NCBI GenBank assembly: GCA_003797895.1
Contig: RKQB01000010.1
Coordinates: 1 to 64,000 of the forward strand
Direction: 5' to 3'
From: Cyclobacteriaceae bacterium YHN15
GTDB taxonomy: Bacteria; Bacteroidota; Bacteroidia; Cytophagales; Cyclobacteriaceae
Length of the DNA: 64,000 bases
Part shown: positions 34,150-44,366 of the stretch, in pieces
How the letters are laid out: the number at the start of each line of letters is the position of its first letter
Numbering within the stretch: position 1 is the stretch's first letter
Position numbers and translations under genes: made by a program
The notes under the pieces: model-generated
Seen by the model: only the letters and a program-made list of their open reading frames with translations
Databases searched by the model: none
Told to the model about the DNA's origin: nothing

Positions 34150-35211
34150 TTAACGCGTACTCTCTGCTTCACTCATGTAGCTGATATCCAATCTATTCGT
34201 TTTGGCAATGCTCTGTTTCAAAACCTGATCCAATTTCTTTGCCTCAGATTTCAGCATTTTGATAAAATGTAGGCTGTCAACCATATTGGCCTTGGGATCC
34301 ATTACTTCTAAAATCCCTATGATGTTGGCTAATTTTGCCCTCATGGAGTGTGACTGGTTAAAGTTGAGGTTTCTTAGAAACTCATTCTGTTTCTTCAAAA
34401 GGTTTTCTGATTTTTTCTTGCCTGTAGCGTCGAAAAATCCGCCCACCATTTTGGAGGCTTTGCCATTGGAAGACCATTCCACGACTTTGCCATAACCAAT
34501 TACCCATTTTTCATCATCTTCGGCTATTTTAATACGAAACTCACAGTGGAACGGAACTTTTCCAAAGCTGTTAAAATGTTCCTGAAGGTTGGTGTTTACT
34601 AATTTTTTGTCTTCAGGATGTATATTTTTTTTCCATTTCAAATTTCCCTTATACAATTGGTCACCATTGGATGAGAAACCCAGAAGGCCCATTAAGGAAA
34701 GACTTAACTGGTCTTTGTTTTTCAGGATATCCCACAGCCAGAACCCGATTAAATTGTTTTCGAAAAGACCCTCGATGATCTCATTTTTGATATGGACATC
34801 CTGAATGCCAACAGGTAAATCAATATTGATGTCACTGAATTTTTCTATTTTGTGCCCTAGTCCAAGAATATATTGAGGTCTGCCTTCGATGCTATAAATT
34901 GAAAACTCCCATCTTGTCCAATAAAAATCAAAGCCATCATGACTTAACTTGCGGATGTCCATTACAAAATTTCTTTCCTTCAGATGTAATGTTTTTTCCA
35001 AAAGGTTTTGATATTTTGAGTGGTCACTTGGAAAAATAAACTTTGAAAATTTTGTGCCCTGTACATTGCCCTTGTAAAATGCCAATTGATTATGAAACTT
35101 GGTGTTGGCATAAAGAACAATACCGTTCAGGTCCATTTTTACCACATAAAAATAGTTGGAAGAAGACAATAAATCTTCTACCGTACCTGAAAGTTGGGTG
35201 TATGGGTTCAT
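34150..35211 (-). CDS. PAS sensor protein with DHp-like helix but no kinase domain
   Basis: 353 residues from ATG 35211; the longer reading starts before a credible N-terminus. Two PAS-like domains (about 10-130 and 145-275) are followed by FNQSHSMRAKLANIIGILEV, the histidine-containing dimerisation helix of Bacteroidota hybrid sensors. The gene then ends at about residue 353 without an ATPase domain. It cannot phosphorylate itself. It may bind partners, or accept phosphate from another kinase. Confidence 0.75.
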   Translation of the reverse strand: MNPYTQLSGTVEDLLSSSNYFYVVKMDLNGIVLYANTKFHNQLAFYKGNVQGTKFSKFIFPSDHSKYQNLLEKTLHLKERNFVMDIRKLSHDGFDFYWTRWEFSIYSIEGRPQYILGLGHKIEKFSDINIDLPVGIQDVHIKNEIIEGLFENNLIGFWLWDILKNKDQLSLSLMGLLGFSSNGDQLYKGNLKWKKNIHPEDKKLVNTNLQEHFNSFGKVPFHCEFRIKIAEDDEKWVIGYGKVVEWSSNGKASKMVGGFFDATGKKKSENLLKKQNEFLRNLNFNQSHSMRAKLANIIGILEVMDPKANMVDSLHFIKMLKSEAKKLDQVLKQSIAKTNRLDISYMSEAESTR

Positions 35212-35293
35212 ATTTGAAATTTCGGCTAAATTATTAAAAAAATAAATGAAAGACAAAAATTTTAATATAAAATACATTTAATTGGTTTTTAAA

Positions 35294-35893
35294 ATGGCAT
35301 TAACACATCCGTTAAACAGAAAAGAATTTGGTTCATCAGATAATCTTGGAAAAATGATGACCTCAAGTGAGGCTATTGAATTGCTTCAAAGTTGGGTTAA
35401 AAATGATAAACTTGTTTTCCATATGAAGCAGGTAGGGCATTTAATGAAAGCCTTCGCGGCTTCTAAGGGATATGATGACCTCACACAGCAAATGTGGTAT
35501 CTTTCAGGTCTGTTGCATGACGCGGATTGGGATCAATGGCCGGATGATCATTGTAGAAAAATCATTGAAGAATTGGAGGCAAGAAATCAGGATCCCAGGA
35601 TCATCAAAGCCATTGCAAGTCATGGCCCTCGTTATTTTGGAGTTGAACCTGATTCAGAAATGGATAAAATGCTTTATGCATTTGATGAACTTTCGGGCTT
35701 TCTACATGCTTATTCTCTTATGCGTCCCCAAGGTTATGAAGGGATGGAAATCAAAGGTGTGAAGAAAAGACTTAAGGACAAAAGTTTTGCAGCTCAGGTA
35801 AGCAGGGAAGATATTGCTGATGCTTCAGAAAAAGCAGGTTTGTCCATAGAGGACCTGATCCAGTTTGTAATTAATAACCAATTGAGAATGTAA
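35294..35893 (+). CDS. HD domain protein
   Basis: 199 residues from ATG 35294. His43, the LHDADWDQW block with H75-D76, SHGPRYFG and D near 125 give the HD metal-binding pattern of small phosphohydrolases. Substrate unknown. It is divergent from the PAS gene. Confidence 0.82.
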   Translation: MALTHPLNRKEFGSSDNLGKMMTSSEAIELLQSWVKNDKLVFHMKQVGHLMKAFAASKGYDDLTQQMWYLSGLLHDADWDQWPDDHCRKIIEELEARNQDPRIIKAIASHGPRYFGVEPDSEMDKMLYAFDELSGFLHAYSLMRPQGYEGMEIKGVKKRLKDKSFAAQVSREDIADASEKAGLSIEDLIQFVINNQLRM

Positions 35894-35956
35894 TCATGGA
35901 AGTCTGACCTCCTCCCAGAAGTTTTCAATCGATTTAAGATAAAAAAGAATGAAAAA

Positions 35957-35977
35957 AAGGAGCCTATTCGGCTCCTT
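35957..35977 (-). terminator. Terminator overlapping the end of the DUF4494 gene
   Basis: AAGGAGCC (35957-35964) pairs perfectly with GGCTCCTT (35970-35977), loop 5 bases. A T run follows on the minus strand. The stem includes the last codons of the gene. Confidence 0.85.
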
Positions 35978-36554
35978 CATTGAATTCCCTTAACTCAGCT
36001 TCTTCTGAATCATCAAAAGTCACGCTTTCATTACCAGCTCTTGTAGATTCCCTTCTTTCCTGTTCGGCTTTCACTTCACTTAAAGGTTTGAGATGGGACG
36101 GAGGAGGGGGCAATAGTTCCTCATCTTCACTTTCATAAGGAAAAACTTCCACGATAGGACTTTCGGTCACATCCGGGACCCTAAAGGTCACCAGCATATT
36201 GTTTAAACTTTCATGAATCCTTTCGTAGGCTTCTTTCACATCGTGCGCCGTTACCAACATATATTGAGTGACTTTCTTTTCTTTTCCGCTGTCAGCATCT
36301 GCTACCACATAAGTGATTTTACATTTATGCCAAATGTCAATATCATCATAAGGAAAGACATCTACTAAATTGCTTTTGCTGATATTGGTCACCTGAAAAT
36401 CACCGCGGATTGTAGACCCCAGCATGTCATAAATCCTGGCTTCCGCCTCTGTAAAGGATACCGCATCTACCAGATATTGTTCCGAAACATTTTTGAGCAA
36501 TCCCTGCTCATTTTCTTTGGCATATTTAACCCTGCACAAAAACCAAGTTCTCAT
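35964..36554 (-). CDS. DUF4494 domain protein
   Basis: 196 residues. WFLCRVKYAKENEQGLLKNV and the EQYLVDAVSFTEAEARIYD pattern are typical of DUF4494, a Bacteroidota family of unknown function. Two related segments appear (about 1-75 and 75-145), suggesting a duplicated fold. The C-terminus is acidic and disordered with PPPPSHL. Ends in a terminator. Single gene. Confidence 0.88.
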   Translation of the reverse strand: MRTWFLCRVKYAKENEQGLLKNVSEQYLVDAVSFTEAEARIYDMLGSTIRGDFQVTNISKSNLVDVFPYDDIDIWHKCKITYVVADADSGKEKKVTQYMLVTAHDVKEAYERIHESLNNMLVTFRVPDVTESPIVEVFPYESEDEELLPPPPSHLKPLSEVKAEQERRESTRAGNESVTFDDSEEAELREFNEGAE

Positions 36555-36673
36555 ATTTAGGTGTTTTAAAATTCAGGTAGCGAAGGTAAGAGATATTGAC
36601 AAAAGCCACAATGAAAAGTTCTGATTTAGAATTCATTTAAAAAACCATTATATTATCAGAGAATAAAATAAGT

Positions 36674-38956
36674 ATGTGGGAGAAATTTCTTTTTAGCTTT
36701 CCAGTTCAACTGCTTTTTCTGCACTTAAAGAAAAATATTCTTTTGGTGTCATTATGGGGATTGTTGACCCTGATTATTTTTCAGAAATTCGGTACTGTGC
36801 TGGGAGTTCCTTACCTGTTTCTCGATCCAGAATATTTAAATAAAATATCCTGGCAAAGTTTTTTTTTAGTGGGTATAGCCCTTGCGGTTTTTACCATGGC
36901 ATTTCACATGACGACCTATATATTAGATGGTCCCAAGTATATTTTTCTCGCAATAATACCCAGACCGTTTATTCAATATTGTATCAATAATTCCATTATT
37001 CCACTTACTTTTTACCTAATATACCTTTATACTTTGTTAACATTTCAATTTGACAATGAACATGAAAACAATTGGATAGTATTGGAGTATTTTCTGGGTT
37101 TCTCCGCTGGGTCAATTTTAACCTATTCTTTATTGTTTCTCTATTTTGGTATCACCAACAAGGATTTTTTTCTTCTTTTCGCGGGAACCGTTGAAAAGCA
37201 ATTGAGAAAGACAAAGATTTCCCGGGCAAATATGCTTAAGCGCATAAAAGAGAGTAAGAAATCCACACATAAAGTCTTGGACTATTTAGATATCAGTTTC
37301 AGGTTTAAGCCTGTCAGACAGGATCTTACAGGTTTTGAAGGGAGACAATTGTTAAGGGTGTTTGATCAGAACCATTTGAATATGGTTATTATTCAGACGG
37401 TACTGATAAGCATTATCTTAATCCTTGGTATTTTCAGGGAAACACCATTTTTGCAATTACCTGCAGCGGCCAGCGGTATTCTTTTGCTTTCCATTGCTAC
37501 TATGCTGGTAGGGGCAATTTCTTTCTGGCTTAGGGATTGGGGGACTCCGGTGGTGATTGCTCTAGCATTATTGTTCAATTCCCTCTCCAATACAGAATGG
37601 TTCAACAGGCCTCACACTGCCTTTGGATTGGATTATGATTCCGAACCGGCGGTTTATAATTTGGATAAATTAAACAGCATTCTCCAGCAGGATTTAGTAG
37701 CATCAGATAAAGAAAATACCATCAGGATTCTTGAAAATTGGAAGAATAAATTTCCTGAAAACGCAAAACCCAAAATGGTTTTTGTGACCGTGAGCGGTGG
37801 GGGGCAAAGGGCAGCCCTTTGGACCCTTAAGGTTTTACAGGAAGTCCACCATGTAACCGATCAACAGCTTTTTAAACATACCCAATTGATAACCGGTGCC
37901 TCAGGGGGGATAATTGGCGCTTCATTTTTCAGAGAAATATATCTTAGGTCGCAAACTGACCTCAGCGTCAACGCAATGGACCCCCAATATTTGGATCAAA
38001 TTTCTGCTGATAATTTAAACCCTATCATTTTTACCCTGCTTGTAAATGACCTGTTGTTCAGAAATCAATATTTCAAATATAATGACAGGTACTACCTGAA
38101 GGACAGGGGCTATGCGTTTGAAAGCCAGTTTAATCTAAATACCAATGGTATCCTTGATAAACCGCTTGCTGCTTATAAAGAACCGGAATTGAACGCTCAG
38201 ATACCCATGATTCCTTTGACTCCTCTGATTACCAATGATGGGAGGAAGCTTTATATTTCTCCTTCTCCAATTTCGTACATGTGCATTTCCTTGGAAAGAT
38301 CAGAGGGTTTGAATGAAAAAAGTCAAGGGGTTGATTTTAGGAGATTCTTTGTCAATCAGGATGCAGATAATCTCCGTTTTATTACGGCCTTAAGAATGGG
38401 GGCTACTTTTCCCTTTATTACTCCCAATATCCAACTCCCCTCCAATCCACAAATGGAAATTATGGATTCAGGCCTATCTGACAATTTCGGAATGCAGGAT
38501 GCTTTGAAATTTATCCATGTTTTTGAAGACTGGATAGAGGAAAATACTTCAGGTGTTCTTTTTTTGACCATAAGGGATTCGGAAAAATTTTCGGAGATAG
38601 ATCAAAAGAAACCACCTACCATTATGCAAAAACTTTTTACTCCCCTTAAAAATATTTATATTAATTGGGACAATGTTCAGACGCTTCATAATGAAGTTCT
38701 GTTTACCAGAATGAAAGAAAGTGCGGATTTTCCCATTGAGCGGATTGAATTTGAATATTCTACGCTTCAATATCTGAAAGAAAGAGGCTTGGCTGATGAG
38801 TCTGGGGTATTCAATCCACAGGAACAGGATATTCAACGGGCCTCACTAAATTGGCGTTTAACTGCCAGGGAAAAGAAATCAATAATTGACAATATCAACA
38901 GTCCCTATAACAGACAATCTCTCAATCGCTTGAAAGATTATAAATTTTTGGAATAA
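36674..38956 (+). CDS. Patatin-like phospholipase with N-terminal membrane domain
   Basis: 760 residues. About seven membrane helices lie in the first 300 residues. The patatin domain follows: oxyanion loop VSGGGQRAALW (about 371-381), nucleophile elbow TGASGGIIG with Ser at about 410, and the catalytic Asp in IMDSGLSDNFG (about 598). Such enzymes hydrolyse membrane lipids. Substrate and trigger are unknown. Its stop is three bases from the stop of the convergent antiporter gene. Confidence 0.85.
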   Translation: MWEKFLFSFPVQLLFLHLKKNILLVSLWGLLTLIIFQKFGTVLGVPYLFLDPEYLNKISWQSFFLVGIALAVFTMAFHMTTYILDGPKYIFLAIIPRPFIQYCINNSIIPLTFYLIYLYTLLTFQFDNEHENNWIVLEYFLGFSAGSILTYSLLFLYFGITNKDFFLLFAGTVEKQLRKTKISRANMLKRIKESKKSTHKVLDYLDISFRFKPVRQDLTGFEGRQLLRVFDQNHLNMVIIQTVLISIILILGIFRETPFLQLPAAASGILLLSIATMLVGAISFWLRDWGTPVVIALALLFNSLSNTEWFNRPHTAFGLDYDSEPAVYNLDKLNSILQQDLVASDKENTIRILENWKNKFPENAKPKMVFVTVSGGGQRAALWTLKVLQEVHHVTDQQLFKHTQLITGASGGIIGASFFREIYLRSQTDLSVNAMDPQYLDQISADNLNPIIFTLLVNDLLFRNQYFKYNDRYYLKDRGYAFESQFNLNTNGILDKPLAAYKEPELNAQIPMIPLTPLITNDGRKLYISPSPISYMCISLERSEGLNEKSQGVDFRRFFVNQDADNLRFITALRMGATFPFITPNIQLPSNPQMEIMDSGLSDNFGMQDALKFIHVFEDWIEENTSGVLFLTIRDSEKFSEIDQKKPPTIMQKLFTPLKNIYINWDNVQTLHNEVLFTRMKESADFPIERIEFEYSTLQYLKERGLADESGVFNPQEQDIQRASLNWRLTAREKKSIIDNINSPYNRQSLNRLKDYKFLE

Positions 38957-38958
38957 CA

Positions 38959-40971
38959 TCAGTCTATTTCCATTTCACCTTCAAATGCTTCCAATGCTTC
39001 GGGACGTCCAACCACGTACACCACATCTCCGAGTTTAAGTTTTTCTTCGGCGCTGATCTCTGTTAAAGTTTTTCCCAAGCGCCTTATAGCTACAACATTG
39101 ATTCCCAAAGTTTCCCTTATTTTGGCATCTTTTAGAGGTGTATTAATGAATTTTCCGGTATCTTTTTCAACTAAAACACCGACAAAATTGATCTCAGGGA
39201 GTTCAATTTTTTTCTTCAAGGCGATTTCACTGGGTGTTAAGCGGAACAATTCGTAATTGAAAGATCTAATCTCTTGGGTTAAGTCCTCAATATCATGTCT
39301 TGGAATGAGATATTTGGCCAGTACTCTTGTGAAAATTTCAATTGAGGTTTCAAATTCTTCCGGAATCACCTCATCTGCTCCCAATTTGATGTTTTCTTCA
39401 ATTTCATTAACATACCGTGTTCTTACGATAATATATGGATTTTGAGTTACATGCCTGATGGTAGAGACTATTCTTTTTGTCGCATCTGCATTGGAAATAG
39501 CGATGACTGCCACCCTGGCTTTATTGATATTCACATGCTCTAAGACAGACTCATTCGCTGCATCACCGTAGGTAATGGGTTCACCCTTGGCAGCTTCTTC
39601 TCTGACGGTCTTAGGATTCATTTCTATGATGGTATAGGGAATCTGAGCTGATTTTGCTGCTTTTGATAGATTTCTTCCGTTTAAACCATAGCCTATAATG
39701 ACCAAATGGTCTTTGATCCCAGCATCGATTTTTAATTCGGGAAGATTTTCATTTCCGAATTTTTTATTTAAACGACTTGGAATGGGGAGATTGAGTATGG
39801 CACAGGAAATATCTTCTTTTTTATTAAGAATAAAGGGGGTTATGGCCATGGTAAGAATAGAGATGGCCAAAAAATATTGATAAGTTTCAGTGTCCAATAG
39901 CTCAAAGTTCAATCCGACTTTTGCCAGCAACAAGGAGAATTCCCCTACCTGGAAGATGGAAAAAGCCACCATAAATGCTTCTTTGAATCCTTGTCCAATT
40001 GCTCTGACCGAAATGCTTACGGCAATGAATTTAACTGCAAAGGTGAGTACGGTTAATAACAAAATAGGGACCAAATGGACAAAAAGGAATCCAATATCGA
40101 ATAACATGCCGACCGAAACAAAGAAAAAGCTAAGGAAAACTTCTCTAAATGGAAGGATTTTACCGGTGGCGTGATGGCTATAATCCGATTCACTGATGAT
40201 CAGACCAGCTAAGAAAGCGCCGAGGCCTAAGGATAAACCCAATAAGGAAGTCAAGTAGGCTACAGCAAAGCAGGTCACAATAATACTCAATAGAAACAAT
40301 TCCTCATTCCTTGTTTTGGCAATTCTATAAAGCAGGGTGGGAATTAAATATTTTGCACTTAAGAGGGTCAAGATAACAACAGCGGTACCTTTTACCGCCA
40401 TTAGAAATAAGGACCAGGCAACATTATCTGATTCACCGGCCAGCATAGGAGTAAAAAGCATCAAGGGAACTATTACTATATCCTGAAAAATCAAAATAGC
40501 CAAAGTTGTTCTCCCGGGAATGGTATTTATCTGCCCACTCTCCTGAAGCAATTTTAAAACAATGGCAGTACTGCTCAAAGAAAACAAAAACCCTATAAAA
40601 ACAGCCACATTCCAATCAAAACCCAAAAAATAGGCGACAAAAGAAGAAATTAGAATAGTGATGGAAACCTGTAGTGCACCTCCAATAAATACCGCTTTTT
40701 TGATAGCCATCAAACTCTTGAGAGAGAACTCCATTCCGATCACAAAAAGTAAAAGTATGATTCCTATTTCTGACAATACTTCCACGGTAGCGGATGCCTG
40801 TACTAAGGAAAGCCCGTAAGGTCCGGCCAAAGCCCCGGTAAAAAGAAATCCAATGATAGTTGGAATCTTCAAGCGCATAAATACAAGAATTACCAATGTA
40901 GCCAGACCAAAGATCAGAACGATATCTGAAAGCATGGGAAGCTCAATGGAAGCAAAAATGAAATTCAACAT
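38959..40971 (-). CDS. Monovalent cation:proton antiporter, CPA2/Kef type with RCK domains
   Basis: 670 residues. About 12 membrane helices (1-385) include FLLSLSSTAIVLKLLQESG and GAFLAGLIISESD. A TrkA-N/RCK nucleotide-binding domain (about 415-545; DHLVIIGYGLNGRNLSKAA) and a TrkA-C domain (about 585-670) follow. The family exchanges potassium or sodium for protons, controlled by NAD(H) or other ligands. The ion is not certain. Single gene. Confidence 0.92.
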   Translation of the reverse strand: MLNFIFASIELPMLSDIVLIFGLATLVILVFMRLKIPTIIGFLFTGALAGPYGLSLVQASATVEVLSEIGIILLLFVIGMEFSLKSLMAIKKAVFIGGALQVSITILISSFVAYFLGFDWNVAVFIGFLFSLSSTAIVLKLLQESGQINTIPGRTTLAILIFQDIVIVPLMLFTPMLAGESDNVAWSLFLMAVKGTAVVILTLLSAKYLIPTLLYRIAKTRNEELFLLSIIVTCFAVAYLTSLLGLSLGLGAFLAGLIISESDYSHHATGKILPFREVFLSFFFVSVGMLFDIGFLFVHLVPILLLTVLTFAVKFIAVSISVRAIGQGFKEAFMVAFSIFQVGEFSLLLAKVGLNFELLDTETYQYFLAISILTMAITPFILNKKEDISCAILNLPIPSRLNKKFGNENLPELKIDAGIKDHLVIIGYGLNGRNLSKAAKSAQIPYTIIEMNPKTVREEAAKGEPITYGDAANESVLEHVNINKARVAVIAISNADATKRIVSTIRHVTQNPYIIVRTRYVNEIEENIKLGADEVIPEEFETSIEIFTRVLAKYLIPRHDIEDLTQEIRSFNYELFRLTPSEIALKKKIELPEINFVGVLVEKDTGKFINTPLKDAKIRETLGINVVAIRRLGKTLTEISAEEKLKLGDVVYVVGRPEALEAFEGEMEID

Positions 40972-41137
40972 AGAGAAGCAATAAATAATAATTGGTTATA
41001 CTTATCCCTAAAAATACAATTTATCAATTGTAAATATCCTCATTTAAAAAAAGTAAATGGACAATTAAAAAGTCAGCGTATTAAAATACCTGCTTGAATT
41101 AAATTTGAATCAATTAATTATCAGCAGGTTATCGGTT

Positions 41138-41617
41138 TCAATATGCCAATCCTAATTTTTTATAAATAAAATGCATCAGCCAGGCTGGTCCGATCAATAG
41201 AAATTGCAAATCTTTGAGAAATGATGGTTTTTTTCCTTCTACTTTATGTCCGTAAAACTGGAAAATCCAGGCAATTACGAAAATAATCAAACTGAGTAGC
41301 CACAAAGGAACCGGTGATACCAAATGAAGAAAATTAGCAAGTGCTAAACAAACCGCAGAAAAGAAAAACATTCCCAATGCAAGGGTAGGGGACAGTGACA
41401 CATAGTAGAATAATATGATAATTAACGCTATGGTGGCCCAATTGGCAAACCCATGAAGGAAAGGGAGGTTATTTGCCAGCGCATTGGCAGGGATACTATA
41501 AACCAATCCTACAATACTGAAGAAAATCGCAGGAACACAAATCCAATGAATGGTTTTATTTGTCTCATTTTGATGACTTTCACCATATTCATTAAGCAGT
41601 TCATCTATTTTTCTCAT
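41138..41617 (-). CDS. Mpo1-like protein (DUF962)
   Basis: 159 residues, about four membrane helices. ESHQNETNKTIHWICVPAIF and QFYGHKVEGKKPSFL match the YGL010w/Mpo1 family; the histidines correspond to iron ligands of yeast Mpo1, a 2-hydroxy fatty acid alpha-oxidation dioxygenase. Activity in bacteria is inferred from the family. Confidence 0.88.
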   Translation of the reverse strand: MRKIDELLNEYGESHQNETNKTIHWICVPAIFFSIVGLVYSIPANALANNLPFLHGFANWATIALIIILFYYVSLSPTLALGMFFFSAVCLALANFLHLVSPVPLWLLSLIIFVIAWIFQFYGHKVEGKKPSFLKDLQFLLIGPAWLMHFIYKKLGLAY

Positions 41618-41704
41618 GGTGATTTGGGTGTATGTTAGATTTGTATTGGAAAATCACCCTTAAATTAATAAATAGCCTTGGGATTTTTCAAAAATGAAAT
41701 AATA

Positions 41705-42832
41705 ATGTTGAGTTATTGGGAGAAAAAAAATTTTCTGAAATACGACCTTATAGTTGTAGGTGGAGGTATTGTTGGTCTCGCTACAGCTATTCAATACAAG
41801 GAAGCCCATCCTGATTCTTCGGTGTTGGTTTTGGAAAGAGGTTATTTTCCATCCGGAGCAAGCACCAAAAATGCAGGTTTTGCATGTTTTGGGAGTTTGA
41901 CAGAGATTTTGGATGATTTAAATGTTTTGCCCGAAGAAAAGGTTTTGGCTTTGGTGGAGAAAAGGTACCGTGGTCTTTTGGCAATTAGGAATTACTTTGG
42001 TGATCAGGCCCTGGATTACCGACATGATGGTGGATTTGAATTGATTACTCAAAACGAGCTATCCCAATTGGACGAGTTAAGTCGGGTGAATGATTTACTG
42101 AAACCGATTTTCGGGAAGGAGGTATTCGGATTATTGGAGGATTTTGGAGGTTTTAATTTTGGTCCAAAAGTAAAGGGAATTGTCAGAAACAGCTTTGAAG
42201 GAGAGCTGGACAGTGGAAAATTCATTCAAGCATTATGGGAAAGATGCAGTGAATTAAAAGTAAAAGTCCTAACTGGTATTCAAGTGGACCACCTGAATAC
42301 AGAGGAGAAAAAATTGGTAATAGGAAATCCTTCATCTCCCTTAACATTCATCTTTCAGGCCGAAAAGATAGCAGTTTGCACCAATGCATTTACCAATTCT
42401 CTCTTACCTCGGATGGATTTGAAACCAGGGAGAGGATTAATATTGGTTTCAAAACCTTTACCTTATGAAATTCCATGGAAGGGTTCATTTCACTATGACA
42501 AGGGCTATGTTTATTTCAGAAACATTGACAACAGGCTGCTGTTGGGAGGAGGTAGAAATTTGGATTTTGAAGGTGAGGAAACTGTGAAATTTGGAATTAA
42601 TCCAAGTATCAGATCTTACCTGATTTCTATAATGAATGAAATCATTTTCCCTGGAAAAGCACCCGAAATAGAAATGGAATGGTCCGGAATCATGGCTTTC
42701 GGGCCCGATAAGCGTCCAATTATTGAAATGCTTAGTCCGGGAGTCGGAATTGCTGTACGTTTGGGGGGAATGGGTGTTGCGATTGGTTGGCAAAGTGCCG
42801 GAGAATTGGTAAATCTTCTCCAAAAGGTGTGA
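41705..42832 (+). CDS. FAD-dependent oxidoreductase (DAO family)
   Basis: 375 residues from ATG 41705; the TTG nine codons upstream is not preferred. FAD motif YDLIVVGGGIVGLATAIQ with G19-G21-G24, then LERGYFPSGASTKNAGFA, and a C-terminal MAFGPDKRPIIE and GGMGVAIGW. Belongs to the D-amino-acid oxidase/glycine oxidase fold; probably oxidises a secondary or primary amine. Substrate unknown. Next gene is nhaC, 52 bases later. Confidence 0.87.
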   Translation: MLSYWEKKNFLKYDLIVVGGGIVGLATAIQYKEAHPDSSVLVLERGYFPSGASTKNAGFACFGSLTEILDDLNVLPEEKVLALVEKRYRGLLAIRNYFGDQALDYRHDGGFELITQNELSQLDELSRVNDLLKPIFGKEVFGLLEDFGGFNFGPKVKGIVRNSFEGELDSGKFIQALWERCSELKVKVLTGIQVDHLNTEEKKLVIGNPSSPLTFIFQAEKIAVCTNAFTNSLLPRMDLKPGRGLILVSKPLPYEIPWKGSFHYDKGYVYFRNIDNRLLLGGGRNLDFEGEETVKFGINPSIRSYLISIMNEIIFPGKAPEIEMEWSGIMAFGPDKRPIIEMLSPGVGIAVRLGGMGVAIGWQSAGELVNLLQKV

Positions 42833-42884
42833 TATTATAAAATTTTATTAATTTCAGTTTTTATAATGTTTTGAATTTTATCGA

Positions 42885-44366
42885 ATGGTAGTAAGTCGAA
42901 GAAAACCCAGCTTGTTACAAGCAATTTTCCCCATTTTATTTTTAATAGGTCTTTTAGTAATCAACATTTGGATTTTTGGGACAGATGGTTTGTCCGGCTC
43001 CAATCAATTGGTATTGGTGATATCCTCTGCCGTGGCCGGTTTGATTGCAATTTTTCAATTAAGAATTAAATGGGAACACTTACAGGATGGGATTGTTAAA
43101 AGTATTTCCTCGGCAATGTCCAGTATTTTGATTCTGCTCTTGATAGGGTCACTTGCAGGAACATGGCTTTTAAGTGGAGTTGTCCCTGCCATGATTTATT
43201 ATGGGCTTCAAATTCTTAACCCTACTATATTTCTTATTGCGGCATGTATAGTCAGTGCGATAGTGTCCATTGCTACCGGAAGTAGCTGGACAACGGTGGC
43301 GACGGTGGGTGTAGCCCTTTTGGGGATAGGCAAAGCACTGGGATTTGGGGAAGGTATCATAGCAGGGGCCATTCTTTCAGGCGCTTACTTCGGAGATAAA
43401 ATGTCTCCTTTGTCCGATACTACCAATTTGGCTCCGGCCATGGCAGGAACTGATTTATTTACACACATCAGGCACATGACCAAGACAACTGTACCCTCTA
43501 TTCTCATTACCCTGATAATTTTTGGAGTAATTGGTTTTACAACAGGAGCGGAAGGCTCCGTAGGCCAGGTGCAAGAAATTTCCTCCGTGATATTGGAAAA
43601 CTTTAATATCAATGGCTGGTTATTTATAGTGCCGGTATTGGTTTTGTTTATGATCGTGAAAAAAATACCTGCTGTCCCGGCCCTGCTGGCAGGTGCTTTA
43701 TTGGGAGGGGTGTTTGCTATCATCTTTCAACCCCAAGCCATAAAGCTCATTGCCAATGAAGAAGGAGCTTCCTTTGTGTATCAGTCTTATAAAGCAGTGA
43801 TGATGGCACTATACGGAGAAATCAGTATAATGACCAGCAATGATATAGTAAATGACCTGCTGATTACAAGAGGTATGTCAGGTATGTTGAACACTATTTG
43901 GCTGATAGTCTGTGCGATGATTTTTGGAGGAATTATGGAGGAAAGCGGCATGCTGAAAGTGTTGGCAGAAGCCATTATTGAAAAAGTACATTCCGTTGGA
44001 TCCTTGATTGCTTCCACTGCCGCAACCTGTGTTTTTTTCAACCTGACCACCTCCGATCAGTACTTGGCCATTTTGGTACCAGGAAGGATGTATGCTGATA
44101 TTTATAGGAAAAGAGGATTAAAGCCGGAAAACCTTAGTCGTACCTTGGAAGACAGTGCCACAGTGACTTCTGTATTGATACCTTGGAACACCTGCGGAGC
44201 CACTCAGGCTTCGGTTTTGGGAGTGGCTACCCTAACTTATGCACCTTATTGTTTTTTTAATATTATTTCTCCATTTATGACCGTATTATTTGGATATTTT
44301 AAGCTCGGTTTGACATTCTATTCTGAAGAAGAGATGTTGGAGATCAAGAAAGAGTTTGCCGTATGA
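42885..44366 (+). CDS. nhaC: Na+/H+ antiporter, NhaC family
   Basis: 493 residues, about 11 membrane helices. Recognisable blocks are SIATGSSWTTVATVGVALLG, GAYFGDKMSPLSDTTNLAPA and DSATVTSVLIPWNTCGATQA, all typical of NhaC. It exports sodium in exchange for protons, keeping internal pH and sodium low. Its stop overlaps the start of an exonuclease gene (ATGA). Confidence 0.92.
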   Translation: MVVSRRKPSLLQAIFPILFLIGLLVINIWIFGTDGLSGSNQLVLVISSAVAGLIAIFQLRIKWEHLQDGIVKSISSAMSSILILLLIGSLAGTWLLSGVVPAMIYYGLQILNPTIFLIAACIVSAIVSIATGSSWTTVATVGVALLGIGKALGFGEGIIAGAILSGAYFGDKMSPLSDTTNLAPAMAGTDLFTHIRHMTKTTVPSILITLIIFGVIGFTTGAEGSVGQVQEISSVILENFNINGWLFIVPVLVLFMIVKKIPAVPALLAGALLGGVFAIIFQPQAIKLIANEEGASFVYQSYKAVMMALYGEISIMTSNDIVNDLLITRGMSGMLNTIWLIVCAMIFGGIMEESGMLKVLAEAIIEKVHSVGSLIASTAATCVFFNLTTSDQYLAILVPGRMYADIYRKRGLKPENLSRTLEDSATVTSVLIPWNTCGATQASVLGVATLTYAPYCFFNIISPFMTVLFGYFKLGLTFYSEEEMLEIKKEFAV

